Shown: piece after piece, positions 34,333-42,845 of the stretch | Position numbering within the stretch: position 1 is the stretch's first letter | Layout of the letters: every line of letters begins with the position of its first letter | Source: Actinophytocola oryzae | GTDB lineage: Bacteria; Actinomycetota; Actinomycetes; Mycobacteriales; Pseudonocardiaceae | Assembly (NCBI RefSeq): GCF_004364325.1 | Contig: NZ_SOCP01000001.1 | Location: forward strand, 248,001-312,000 | Direction of reading: 5' to 3' | Length of the DNA stretch: 64,000 nt | Program-made: the position numbers and the translations under genes | Notes under the pieces: generated by a model | Seen by the model: the letters and a program-made list of their open reading frames with translations, nothing else | What the model was told of the DNA's origin: nothing | Databases searched by the model: none

Positions 34333-35358
34333 ATGACGCAGCTCGCGGAGCCGGTGATCCGGCACTGGGACTTCCCACGGAGCATCGCGGGAACCGGTCT
34401 GCTCGTCCGGTTCGGCACGGACCGCGGCGTCCCGCCGGAGCGGTTGCTCGCCGGCAGTGGTCTGACCACGACGGGTCTGTCGAACCCCAGGGCGGAGGTG
34501 ACCGCGCACCAGGAGCTGCGGGTCGTGCGCAACCTGGCCGCCGCGCTGCCGGAAGCGGGCCTCGCCGTGGGCCGCGAGTACCACGCGACGACGTTCGGCA
34601 TCCTGGGGTTCGCGTTCATCAGCAGCCCGACCATGCGGGACGCCGTCGCGGTCGCGTTGCGGTACCTGGATCTCAGCTTCACGTTCAGCATCCCCAGTGT
34701 GTCCATTGTGGACGGTGAGGTGCTGCTGACGATCGACGACCGACTGCTGCCCGACGACGTCGCACGCTTCCTGGTGGAACGGGACCTGGCCGCGATCCAC
34801 ACGGTGATCGACGAGCTGGTCCCCGGTGGGGTACCGCTCACGGGCGTGGACTTCCGTTTCCCGCCACGGGTTTCCGACGAGGAGTACCGCGAGGTCTTCG
34901 GTCTCGCACCGGAGTTCGGGTGCCGGGCGACGGTGGCCAGGTTCGCCGCCGCCTACCTCGACGAGCCGCTGCCGCAGGCAAACCCGCACACGGTCGCGAT
35001 GTGTGAGGCGCAGTGTCGCGAGCTGGTGTCCAGCAGGCGGGCCCGCACGGGCATGGCACACGAGGTCCGCGAGCTGCTGTCGGGCTTCGGCGCGGTGAGC
35101 GCGCAGATGACCGACGTGGCGAGGCGGCTGGGTGTCAGCACCCGCACGCTGCGCCGCAGGCTGGAAGACGAGGGCACGAGCTTCCGGGCGTTGCTCGACG
35201 AGGTGCGGGAGGCGCTGGCCGAGGAGCTGCTGACGAGGGGAGCCGTGCCGGTCGAGGACGTTGCGTACCGGCTCGGTTACGCGGAGGCGTCGAGCTTCAT
35301 CCACGCGTTCAAGCGCTGGAAGGGTGTGACACCGAGCGCGTTCCTGCGAGGTCGCTGA
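34333..35358 (+). CDS. AraC-family regulator, VirS-like
   Basis: 341 residues from the ATG at 34333. The N-terminal half matches the arabinose-binding-like domain of OruR/VirS regulators (GVPPERLLAGSGLTTTGLSN, FGILGFAFISSPTMRDAVAV, FRFPPRVSDEEYREVFG). The C-terminal AraC HTH is clear: QMTDVARRLGVSTRTLRRRL, EDEGTSFRALLDEVREALA and VAYRLGYAEASSFIHAFKRW. It is divergent from the FMO-GMC-ADC operon, which it likely activates, and lies 58 bp before the P450 gene on the same strand. Confidence 0.9.
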   Translation: MTQLAEPVIRHWDFPRSIAGTGLLVRFGTDRGVPPERLLAGSGLTTTGLSNPRAEVTAHQELRVVRNLAAALPEAGLAVGREYHATTFGILGFAFISSPTMRDAVAVALRYLDLSFTFSIPSVSIVDGEVLLTIDDRLLPDDVARFLVERDLAAIHTVIDELVPGGVPLTGVDFRFPPRVSDEEYREVFGLAPEFGCRATVARFAAAYLDEPLPQANPHTVAMCEAQCRELVSSRRARTGMAHEVRELLSGFGAVSAQMTDVARRLGVSTRTLRRRLEDEGTSFRALLDEVREALAEELLTRGAVPVEDVAYRLGYAEASSFIHAFKRWKGVTPSAFLRGR

Positions 35359-35385
35359 CCGGCGTCTACTCCGGGTAGGGTAGGC

Positions 35386-35401
35386 GGTACGCGCCAGTAC
35401 C
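35386..35401 (+). promoter_or_regulatory. Palindrome in front of the P450 gene
   Basis: GGTAC-GCGCCA-GTACC, 5-bp arms with a 6-bp centre, ending 15 nt before the ATG at 35417, in the 58-bp gap after the AraC gene. A position overlapping the likely transcription start suggests an operator. Regulator unknown. Confidence 0.4.
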
Positions 35402-35416
35402 ATGCTGGGAGGGACC

Positions 35417-36733
35417 ATGACGCGAGTAGCGGACGTGGCGAAGCCGGTCGTGCGGTGGGGCCTGAACCACGGTATGCCCCGCACCGCGCTGCGGCTGGCC
35501 GCGAGGCGGGGCGACCTGCAGGCGCGGCTGTTCACGGCTGGCGGCACGACCCCCACACTCGGGATGACCGACCTGTTCGACGAGATCCGCGCGAGGGGCG
35601 CGGTGTCGAAGGGCGCGTTCACCTACCTGACGGCGAGCCACGCCGTGGTGCGGGAAGTGCTGGGCCGCAACGACTTCCGCAGCGGGATCACCCCGGCGGC
35701 CGGGTTCTGGGGCAGGCTGGCGCGGTGGTCGTCGGTGGCGTTCCTGCACCCGATGGCGCCGCCGTCGCTGCTGGTCACGGAGCCGCCGGACCACACCCGC
35801 TACCGCAGGCTGGTGACGCGGGTGTTCACGGTGCGTGCGGTGGAGAACCTGCGCGGACGCACCGAGGAGATAGCGAACGAGCTACTGGACACGATCGACC
35901 CGACCGATCCGGTGGACCTGGTGGAGACCTACTGCGGTCAGCTGCCGGTGACCGTCATCGCGGAGATCCTGGGTGTTCCGCCCGAACAGCGCGGCACGGT
36001 GTCGACGCTGGGGTCCGCGGCGTCGCCGAGCCTGGACATGGGGTTGTCGTGGGGCCAGTTCCGGCGGGTGGAGTCGGCGCTGGCGGCGTTCGACGCGTGG
36101 CTCGCCGAGCACCTGGAGAAGCTGAAGGCGAACCCGGGGGACAACCTGCTGAGCCGGCTCGTGGCGGCACGCGAGGACGGGGTGGGCCTGACCGATCTGG
36201 AACTTCGTGCCACGGCAGGGCTGGTTCTGGCGGCCGGCTTCGAGACGACGGTGAACCTGCTGGGCAACGGCACCGCGCTGCTGCACGACAACCCGGCGGA
36301 GCTGGCCGTGCTGCGCGAAGACCCGGCGCTGTGGCCGAACGCGGTGGACGAGATCCTTCGCATCGACCCGCCGGTCATGCTGACGGGCCGGACGGCCACG
36401 CACAACACGGAAGTGGCCGGGGTCCCGGTCCCGGCGGGCGCGCTGGTCACGACGATCCTGGCGGGGGCGAACCACGATCCGGCGGTGTTCCCGGAACCGA
36501 GGCGGTTCGACGTGCGGCGGCCCAACGCGCGTGAGCACATCTCGTTCTCGGCGGGCAGACACTACTGTCTCGGCGCGGCCCTGGCCCGGATGGAGGGCGA
36601 AGTCGGCCTGCGGACACTGTTCGACCGCTACCCGAACCTCCGCCTCATCCCCGGCGCGACCCACCGCAACACCCGAATCCTGCGTGGTTTCGAGCGCCTA
36701 CCGGCCCGCCTGACCCCCTGGCCCATGCACTGA
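35417..36733 (+). CDS. Cytochrome P450
   Basis: 438 residues from the ATG at 35417, chosen over 35402 because GGGAGG lies 3 nt upstream. The I-helix is AAGFETTVNL near 271-280 (Glu-Thr proton relay kept), the K-helix ExxR is EILR, and the haem loop FSAGRHYCLGAALAR has ligand Cys384. Unusually, Ala-Gly-Arg-His replaces the common Gly-x-Gly-x-H, giving FSAGRHYC. MAPPSLLVTEPPDHTRYRRL is the C-helix region. The partner ferredoxin is not adjacent. It may finish the oxidation of the same substrate as the FMO/GMC genes. Its stop codon TGA is the first part of the dispersed repeat. Confidence 0.92.
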   Translation: MTRVADVAKPVVRWGLNHGMPRTALRLAARRGDLQARLFTAGGTTPTLGMTDLFDEIRARGAVSKGAFTYLTASHAVVREVLGRNDFRSGITPAAGFWGRLARWSSVAFLHPMAPPSLLVTEPPDHTRYRRLVTRVFTVRAVENLRGRTEEIANELLDTIDPTDPVDLVETYCGQLPVTVIAEILGVPPEQRGTVSTLGSAASPSLDMGLSWGQFRRVESALAAFDAWLAEHLEKLKANPGDNLLSRLVAAREDGVGLTDLELRATAGLVLAAGFETTVNLLGNGTALLHDNPAELAVLREDPALWPNAVDEILRIDPPVMLTGRTATHNTEVAGVPVPAGALVTTILAGANHDPAVFPEPRRFDVRRPNAREHISFSAGRHYCLGAALARMEGEVGLRTLFDRYPNLRLIPGATHRNTRILRGFERLPARLTPWPMH

Positions 36734-36775
36734 AGGACTCCTTCCTGACGCCGAGCGCAAGGAAGGAGTCCTTCA
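36731..36775. repeat. Dispersed palindromic repeat, covarying copy
   Basis: GAAGGACTCCTTC (36732-36744) and GAAGGAGTCCTTC (36762-36774) are an inverted pair like those at 3289 and 46547, but the central ACG/CGT is ACT/AGT on both sides, so pairing is kept. The leftmost CACTGA contains the TGA stop of the P450 gene (36731-36733). Confidence 0.85.
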
Positions 36776-36794
36776 TAACGATGGGTCGAGCACG

Positions 36795-36908
36795 TTACTC
36801 GCTGTCGGTGTCCTGCGCGTCTGGTTCCTCGAGGTGCCCGAGGTCGTGCCCCAGCTCGGCGAGCAGTTCGTCGAAGATCGGTGTCGTCATCACACCTTGA
36901 TCCGGCAT
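36795..36908 (-). CDS. Short acidic peptide ORF (37 residues)
   Basis: Minus-strand frame of 37 codons from the ATG at 36908 to the TAA at 36795, with a strong ribosome site GGGGAGGA 4 nt upstream. It begins MPDQGVMTTPIFDELLAELG and ends in an Asp/Glu-rich tail (EEPDAQDTDSE). One amphipathic helix (FDELLAELGHDLGHL) is likely. I recognise no family. It has no Cys, Ser-rich core or leader/core boundary, so I do not call it a RiPP precursor. The following 36909-37253 shows nothing else I can support. Confidence 0.4.
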   Translation of the reverse strand: MPDQGVMTTPIFDELLAELGHDLGHLEEPDAQDTDSE

Positions 36909-37253
36909 CTGGTCCTCCCCGGTCCAGCATGGGCGCGTCGGGCTCCCACACCCCCACGCCATCCCCGAATGTTACTGCTCCCGACCCCCCACGTGCACGC
37001 GACGCACCGAGTGTCCAACTTTTGACCTGATCGACATTCCAGGCAGCGCACCCACAAGACCCGAAGCCCCGCCACCGAACCGTGCACTGACCAGGCGTTT
37101 CTCCCGTGCGCCCGGCAAGGCCGCTGCCGGACGCGTCGCCGAGCCCCCGAAATCGTGCGGTGCGCCCGGGTGACTGTCCACAAGAACGTTACCGGACAGT
37201 CCGTGTTCAGCCGGGAACACTGTGTCGCGGCCGGAAGTCCTCATCGGACAGGG
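36909..37253. other. Gap with no supportable gene
   Basis: 345 bp between the short ORF and the truncated MMPL gene. It is less GC-rich near 37015-37040 (AACTTTTGACCTGATCGAC) and could hold the short ORF's promoter. No conserved protein or structure seen. Confidence 0.4.
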
Positions 37254-38507
37254 TCAGACTTCACGCTTCCTGCCAGGGAACCACCACGCCCACGAGCCGA
37301 GCAACCGCATCACCGCCGGAACGACCAGACACCGGATCACCAACGCGTCGACCAACACGGCGACCGCGAGCCCGAGCCCGAACTGACGGAGCATCCGGTC
37401 CTGGTCGAGCAGGAACGCCCCGAACACCACGATCATGATCGCCGCCGCCGCGGTGATCACCCCGCCCGTCGTGGCAAGGCCCTCACGCACCGCCCGCGAC
37501 GCATCCCCGGTACGACGCCACTCCTCGTGCATCCGCGTCACCAGGAACACCTCGTAGTCCATCGACAACCCGAACACGATGGCGAACACCAACACCGGCA
37601 CGAACGCCTCGATCGGACCCGGCTGCTCGCCGAGCAGACCGTGCTGGAACACCAGCGTCATCGCCCCCAGCGCGGCCCCGATGCTCAGCAGGTTCAACAA
37701 AGCGGCCTTCAACGGCACCAGCAGCGAACGGAACACCACCATCAGCAGCAACGCCGACAACCCGACCACGACCAACACGAACAACGGCAACCGATCCCCG
37801 ACCGCGCCGGCGAAGTCGGCGGCCGCCGCGACCGACCCACCCACCAGACAGGTCGCACCCGTCCGCGAAGCCAGTCCCGGCAACACCTTCTCCCGAAGCC
37901 GCGTCACCAACCCGGACGTCGCCGGGTCCTGCGGCGCCGTGTCCGGGTACACCATCAACACCCCGAACCCTCCGGTCATGCGCGGCTCACCCGTCCCTGC
38001 CACGCCGTCCACATCGGACACCGCCTCGGTCAGTTCCGCCATCGCCGAAGGAGAACCCTCGACCACCACGACCAACGGACCGTTGAACCCCGGCCCGAAC
38101 CCCTCGGCGAGAAGGTCATACGCCTGCCGGGTCGTGGAGTCCGGCGACTCCGTGCCCTCGTCGGCGAACCCGAGATGCGTGCCGAGCGCGGGCAGCGCGA
38201 GCCCGGCCAACGCGGCGAGCGCCACCACGAGGGCCGGCCACGGACGCCCCTGCACCAGCGTGGCCCAACTCCGCCACCTCGCGCCCCGGTCACGGTCCGC
38301 CCGCCTGCGCACCGCCCGCTCCAACCGCCTCCCGAACAACGTGAGCAGTGCGGGCAGCAACGTGATCGACGCGACCATCGTGACCAGCACCGTGAGACTG
38401 ACGGCCAGCGCGACGCCCCGCAGCGACCCGAGCCCGAGCGCGAGCAGGCCCAGCAACGCGATCATCACCGTGCCGCCCGCGAACAACACCGACCGGCCGT
38501 CCTGCAC
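37254..38507 (-). pseudogene. 5'-truncated MMPL/RND-type exporter
   Basis: The preserved 417 codons (possible GTG at 38507) start abruptly in a membrane helix of the first half (DGRSVLFAGGTVMIALLGLL). They include the cytoplasmic break, the second periplasmic loop and a complete second membrane half with FGLSMDYEVFLVTRMHEEW, GGVITAAAAIMIVVFGAFLL and GLGLAVAVLVDALVIRCLVV. MMPL proteins are usually about 700-750 residues, so roughly the first 300 (helix 1, first periplasmic domain, first helix group) are absent. Upstream sequence belongs to the phosphotransferase gene, so a deletion or rearrangement joined them. The truncated protein is unlikely to transport. Confidence 0.75.
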
Positions 38508-38548
38508 CGGCTCACCCCGCTCGGGGCGGTGCTCCTGTCCCGGGCCGG

Positions 38549-39304
38549 CTAGGGTTCCCGCAGCCGGGCTCTGAGCACGTCGAACTCGCAGCCTGGCGCG
38601 TCGGGATCGAAGCCGTGCTCGATCAGCCAGTGCGCTGCCGTGAGGCTGCGCAGTGACCACCAGGCGCGGATCACGTCCCGGTCGGCGTCGGGGCCGTAGC
38701 CGGTGAGCAGGTCGTCGAGGCGTTCCTCGTGTCCGAGGGTCAGGATGGCGAGGTCGAACATGGCGTCGCCGGGGGCGGCCTCCGACCAGTCGATGACGCC
38801 GGTGACCTCGTCTCCGTCGACGAACACGTGGGTGATCTGCAGGTCGCCGTGGATGAACGCCGGTTTCCACGGCCGGAGCGCGATCTGCGCGATCTCGCGG
38901 TTGCGCCGGATCACCTCGGCGGGCAGGACGGCGTTGGCGTGGAGCCACGCGCACTCCCTGTCCAGTTCCGCCGCGACGTCCTCGAGCGTGCGCCCGGGCC
39001 ACGGCGGCAACGGCGCGTCGTGCAGCCGGCGTACGGCGGCGCCCGCCGCGGCCCACGCCGCCGGTGACGCGGTTGACGGTTCGCCGAGGACACCGAGGGC
39101 CTTGCCCGGCACGGCGGCGATCGCGAGCGCGGGCGGCTCGCGCCAGAGGACCGCCGGGGTCGGTACGGGGGCCATGGCCATCGCCGCCACCTCGACGTCG
39201 GCGTGCGCCGGGTCGACGTCGACCTTCAGGAACACCTCACCCACACGCAGCGTCGCACGCTGGCTGTGAGCGACGACGACTTCGACCCCGTCCATACCGG
39301 CCAT
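38549..39304 (-). CDS. Aminoglycoside-phosphotransferase-fold kinase
   Basis: 251 residues from the ATG at 39304 (an ATG at 39295 is also possible). The C-lobe is clear: FIHGDLQITHVFVDGDEVTG with the catalytic HGD and the metal Asp in VIDWSEAAPGDAMFDLA. The N-lobe is short (RVGEVFLKVDVDPAHADVEV). These kinases phosphorylate small molecules including antibiotics; no resistance substrate can be assigned. It sits against the truncated MMPL gene and far from any resistance or biosynthetic cluster. The 95 bp between it and soxG show nothing notable. Confidence 0.85.
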   Translation of the reverse strand: MAGMDGVEVVVAHSQRATLRVGEVFLKVDVDPAHADVEVAAMAMAPVPTPAVLWREPPALAIAAVPGKALGVLGEPSTASPAAWAAAGAAVRRLHDAPLPPWPGRTLEDVAAELDRECAWLHANAVLPAEVIRRNREIAQIALRPWKPAFIHGDLQITHVFVDGDEVTGVIDWSEAAPGDAMFDLAILTLGHEERLDDLLTGYGPDADRDVIRAWWSLRSLTAAHWLIEHGFDPDAPGCEFDVLRARLREP

Positions 39305-39399
39305 CCTGGCGGGGACGGCAGCCGATGTCGCCGGATTTAGGCGGCTTCGGTCCTGGCCGGCTCGTCGGTGGAAACCGGCCGTCCTCGCCGACTGCGCGG

Positions 39400-39873
39400 T
39401 CAGCTCTCAGCGGCGGCGTCGGTCAGCCACGCGGCCAGGTAGTGGGCGAACGAGTTCCGGACCAGGAGGTGGTAGGTCGGTTCGTCGGTGGTCTGCCACA
39501 AGATCACCTGGGTTCTCGCCAGGGTGGTTTGCGCGCAGTTGCCCGCCGAGAACGATCTCGGGTGTAGGTCGAGCGTGCAGCCCTTCTCCAGGATGTCCCG
39601 GGCGTGCGGGCCGCTCAGCTCGATCGTCGTCCGGTTCGCCGAGACGTCCACCCCGTTCGGGAGTTCGAGCGGCGGGCCGTCCAGCACCAGCCACTCCGAC
39701 GGCCCCAGCCACAGGACGTCGTGCTCCTCCCACCGGATGGCAGTGTTGGCGGCGGGCTTGGGAAACGGGCCACCACCCTGCACGTTCGCCGCCCTGCGGA
39801 ACGGGAGTTCTCTCATGCCCGCGGGCAGGGGGTGGTCGGCCAGTGGGCTGCGGCGCAGGGAGTCAGCCGTCAC
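39400..39873 (-). CDS. soxG: Sarcosine oxidase gamma subunit
   Basis: 157 residues from the GTG at 39873, overlapping soxA by 11 nt. SPLADHPLPAGMRELPF, the folate-enzyme-like strand VLWLGPSEWLVLDG, and VSANRTTIELSGPHARDILE then KGCTLDLHPRSF are typical of SoxG, which resembles GcvT and supports the folate site of the alpha subunit. It is the last gene of the soxBDAG set and completes a heterotetrameric oxidase that converts sarcosine to glycine plus formaldehyde or methylene-tetrahydrofolate. Confidence 0.93.
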   Translation of the reverse strand: MTADSLRRSPLADHPLPAGMRELPFRRAANVQGGGPFPKPAANTAIRWEEHDVLWLGPSEWLVLDGPPLELPNGVDVSANRTTIELSGPHARDILEKGCTLDLHPRSFSAGNCAQTTLARTQVILWQTTDEPTYHLLVRNSFAHYLAAWLTDAAAES

Positions 39874-42589
39874 GGCGCAGGCCTTCCTTGTCGTAGAACA
39901 CCGGGTCCGTGATCGTCGCCTCAGCCAGGCTGTCGCCCAGTGGGGCCAGCACCTTCTCGCCAAGGCGTGATCGGCCGCCCTTGACCAGGGCCAGCGCGAA
40001 CGTTCTCGACAGCGCGGCGCTGCGATAGCTCGACGTCACGTGGCCCAGCATGGGAACGGGCGGCGTCAGCGGCGTGTTCGGCGCGATCAGCTGTGTCCCT
40101 TCCGGGATCAGCAGGTTCGGGTCCGTCGGCAACAGGCCCACCAGCTGCTTCCGGTCCGGCCGCCTCGTGTCCCGGCGTCGCAGCGACCTCCTGCCCACGA
40201 AGTCCTTGCGCGTCGACACTATCCACGACATCCCCAGGTCGTGCGGAGTCACCGTGCCGTCGGTGTCCTGCCCGACTATCGGGAAGCCCTTCTCCGCCCT
40301 CAGCACGTGCATGGTTTCCGTGCCGTACGGGACGATCGCCAGGTCCTCACCCGCCTCCAGGACCGCCTCCCACGTCGCCAGGCCGTACCACGACGCCACG
40401 TTGACCTCGTACGCCAGCTCACCCGAGAACGAGATGCGGGCTATCCGCGCCGGGACCTCGTTGTGCAGCACCACGTTCCGGAACGTCATGAACGGGAAGC
40501 CCCCGGCGGACACGTCCTCCGACACCAGCCGGGAGACCACCGTGCGGGACTCCGGACCAACCACGGCGATCGTCGACCACTGCTCGGTCACCGACGTGAA
40601 CGTCACGTCCAAGGTCGGCCACTCCGTCTGCGCCCACTCCTCGAACCAGTCCAGCACCTTGGCCGCACCGCCCGTCGTGGTGGTCACGTAGTAGCGGTCC
40701 TCCGCCAGGCGCATGGTCACGCCGTCGTCCATCACCATGCCGTCCGGGCCGCACATCATGCCGTAGCGGCACGCGCCGACCGCCAGCTTCTTGAACGCGT
40801 TGGTGTACATACGGTTCAGGAACTCGCCCGCGTCCGCGCCCACCACCTCGATCTTGCCGAGCGTCGACGCGTCCTGGACCGCCACGCCCGTTCTCGCGGC
40901 ACCGCACTCCCTCAGGACCGCTTCTTCCATGCTCTCACCGGGCTTCGGGTAGAACCTCGGGCGCCTCCACTGTCCCACGTCCTCGAAGACCGCGCCCGCC
41001 GCCACGTGCCACGGGTGGATCGGGGTGGTACGGACGGGGTCGTGCAACGCGCCCCTGTTGCGCCCGGCCATCAACGCGAACGACACCGGCACGTACGGGG
41101 CCCGGAACGTCGTCGTGCCAAGGTCTCCCGGCGAGCCGAGGTCCAGTGCGGCGGCCAGCACCCCCAGCATCGGCAGGTTCGAGGTCCTACCCTGGTCCGA
41201 CCCCGTGCCGATCGTCGTGAAGCGCTTCACGTGTTCGGGGGAGCGCATGCCCGCGCGGGTGGCGCGCAGTACGTCCGCCACCGTCGCATCTCGTTGCAAG
41301 TCAACGAAACAGCGGTCGGGCTCGAGTGGCACCCGCCACACCGGGCGCGGCGGCACGACGTCCCGGTGCGCCACGTGCGGGAGGTCCGGCAGCGATCCCG
41401 GAAAACCCACCGCTGCCGCCGCCGTCACGCCCGCTGCCGCGCCCTCCGCGCGGGCCTCCGCCGGCCCGTACACGCCGTTGGCCGCGCCCACCACCTGGTT
41501 CGCCTGTGCCGCGCGGTCCGGCACGAAAGCCGCAAGGGTGTCATCCCACCGCAGTGTGCCGCGGGACTGGCTGAACAGGTGGACCACCGGGCTCCATCCG
41601 CCCGACACCGCCAGCAGGTCGCACTCCAGCTCGACGTCCCCTGTGGACACTCCGATGACCCGGGCGTTGCCCAGCGCCCGCTCCACGAGCTGGTTCGCCC
41701 GTACCTCGATGTCCAGTGACGCCGCCCGTGTCGCGAGGTCTTCCGGTGGCGTCGCCCTGGCGTCCAGGACCACCACCCGCGCACCTGCCGACGCCAGGTC
41801 GAACGCTGTCTCGTACGCGCTGTCGTTCGTCGTGTGCACGACCACGTTCCGGCCCGGCAGCACCGCGTACCGGTTCACGTACGTCCGCACGGCCGACGCC
41901 GACATGACGCCCGGCAGGTCGTTGTCCGCGAACACCAGCGGCAGCTCGTGCGCGCCCGTCGCCAGCACGACACGCCTCGCCCGCACGTGCCACAGCCGCC
42001 GCTTCTGCGCCACCAGCACGTAGTTGCTGTCGTAGTAGCCGAAAGCCGTCGCCCCCGCCAGCATCCGCACCTCGGCGCGCCCGGCCAGCTCGGTCACGGT
42101 CGACGAGACCCACGGCAGCACAACGGGATCCGACAGCAGGCTCCCCCCGGGCGCCGGCTGGTCGTCCACCAGCAGCACCCGCGCCCCACCCGACGACGCC
42201 GCCAGCGCCGCCGCGAGCCCGGCCGGGCCTGCCCCGACCACCAACACGTCCGTGTGCACGAACTTCTTGTCGTGCACCATTTCCCCGAGCGGCTCCAGCC
42301 GGCCGACGCCGCTCAGCAGCGACACCGACAGCCCTTCCGCCAACGGGACGGTCGTCGCGGTCAGCGACGGCTCGCCGTCGACCTGTACCAGCGCGTTGGG
42401 CTCCTCGACGCCTGCCGTCACGATCCCGCGCGGTCTGCCCCTGTACTGCGACGGCCCGACTGTCACGAGACCGTCGGCCAGCATCGCCGACGCCACGGTG
42501 TCGCCGGCGAAACCCGTGCGTGCCACGCCGTCCAGGGTGTACCGCAGGGTGACCGTGCGGTCGATCCGGCCGCCGGTGGGCAGTCTCAT
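39863..42589 (-). CDS. soxA: Sarcosine oxidase alpha subunit
   Basis: 908 residues from the ATG at 42589, overlapping soxD by 4 nt. An N-terminal 2Fe-2S-like fold without iron (RTVTLRYTLDGVARTGFAGD) precedes a dinucleotide site HTDVLVVGAGPAGLAAALAA. A second nucleotide region includes GRNVVVHTTNDSAYETAFDL. The C-terminal half is GcvT-like and binds folate: GACRYGMMCGPDGMVMDDGV, GYTVS-like strands and AEKGFPIVGQDTDGTVTPHD. The size matches alpha subunits (about 960). Confidence 0.96.
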   Translation of the reverse strand: MRLPTGGRIDRTVTLRYTLDGVARTGFAGDTVASAMLADGLVTVGPSQYRGRPRGIVTAGVEEPNALVQVDGEPSLTATTVPLAEGLSVSLLSGVGRLEPLGEMVHDKKFVHTDVLVVGAGPAGLAAALAASSGGARVLLVDDQPAPGGSLLSDPVVLPWVSSTVTELAGRAEVRMLAGATAFGYYDSNYVLVAQKRRLWHVRARRVVLATGAHELPLVFADNDLPGVMSASAVRTYVNRYAVLPGRNVVVHTTNDSAYETAFDLASAGARVVVLDARATPPEDLATRAASLDIEVRANQLVERALGNARVIGVSTGDVELECDLLAVSGGWSPVVHLFSQSRGTLRWDDTLAAFVPDRAAQANQVVGAANGVYGPAEARAEGAAAGVTAAAAVGFPGSLPDLPHVAHRDVVPPRPVWRVPLEPDRCFVDLQRDATVADVLRATRAGMRSPEHVKRFTTIGTGSDQGRTSNLPMLGVLAAALDLGSPGDLGTTTFRAPYVPVSFALMAGRNRGALHDPVRTTPIHPWHVAAGAVFEDVGQWRRPRFYPKPGESMEEAVLRECGAARTGVAVQDASTLGKIEVVGADAGEFLNRMYTNAFKKLAVGACRYGMMCGPDGMVMDDGVTMRLAEDRYYVTTTTGGAAKVLDWFEEWAQTEWPTLDVTFTSVTEQWSTIAVVGPESRTVVSRLVSEDVSAGGFPFMTFRNVVLHNEVPARIARISFSGELAYEVNVASWYGLATWEAVLEAGEDLAIVPYGTETMHVLRAEKGFPIVGQDTDGTVTPHDLGMSWIVSTRKDFVGRRSLRRRDTRRPDRKQLVGLLPTDPNLLIPEGTQLIAPNTPLTPPVPMLGHVTSSYRSAALSRTFALALVKGGRSRLGEKVLAPLGDSLAEATITDPVFYDKEGLRRDG

Positions 42590-42834
42590 CGGTCCTCCAC
42601 GAACTCCGACGTGGTCGTGTCGCGGACCGTGTCGAACCAGCGACGGCAACCCGCGGCGTGCACCCACCGCTCGGCGAACGCGCCCTTCGGGTTGTCACGG
42701 AAGAACAGGTACTCCGCCCATTCCCTGTCGGACAACGCATCCGGGTCCGCCGGGTACGCGACACCGGCCTGTCCGCCGTAGCGGAACTCGATCTCCTCGC
42801 GCTCACCGCACCAGGGACACTTGATCAGCAGCAT
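42586..42834 (-). CDS. soxD: Sarcosine oxidase delta subunit
   Basis: 82 residues from the ATG at 42834. MLLIKCPWCGEREEIEFRYG gives the first Cys pair of the zinc site and WVHAAGCRRWFDTVRDTTT the conserved C-terminal CRRWF. EWAEYLFFRDNPKG is invariant in SoxD. Lies between soxB (11 nt before) and soxA (4-nt overlap), the classic B-D-A-G order. Confidence 0.96.
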   Translation of the reverse strand: MLLIKCPWCGEREEIEFRYGGQAGVAYPADPDALSDREWAEYLFFRDNPKGAFAERWVHAAGCRRWFDTVRDTTTSEFVEDR

Positions 42835-42845
42835 CTGCGGTCCAA

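Noticed and set aside
36795-36908. The 37-residue ORF as a RiPP precursor
   Set aside because: No core-like Cys/Ser/Thr region, no leader/core boundary and no modifying enzyme other than a P450 across a terminator-like repeat.
38549-39304. Phosphotransferase as an antibiotic-resistance gene
   Set aside because: The fold is shared by many small-molecule kinases; no substrate-specific feature or resistance context is visible.
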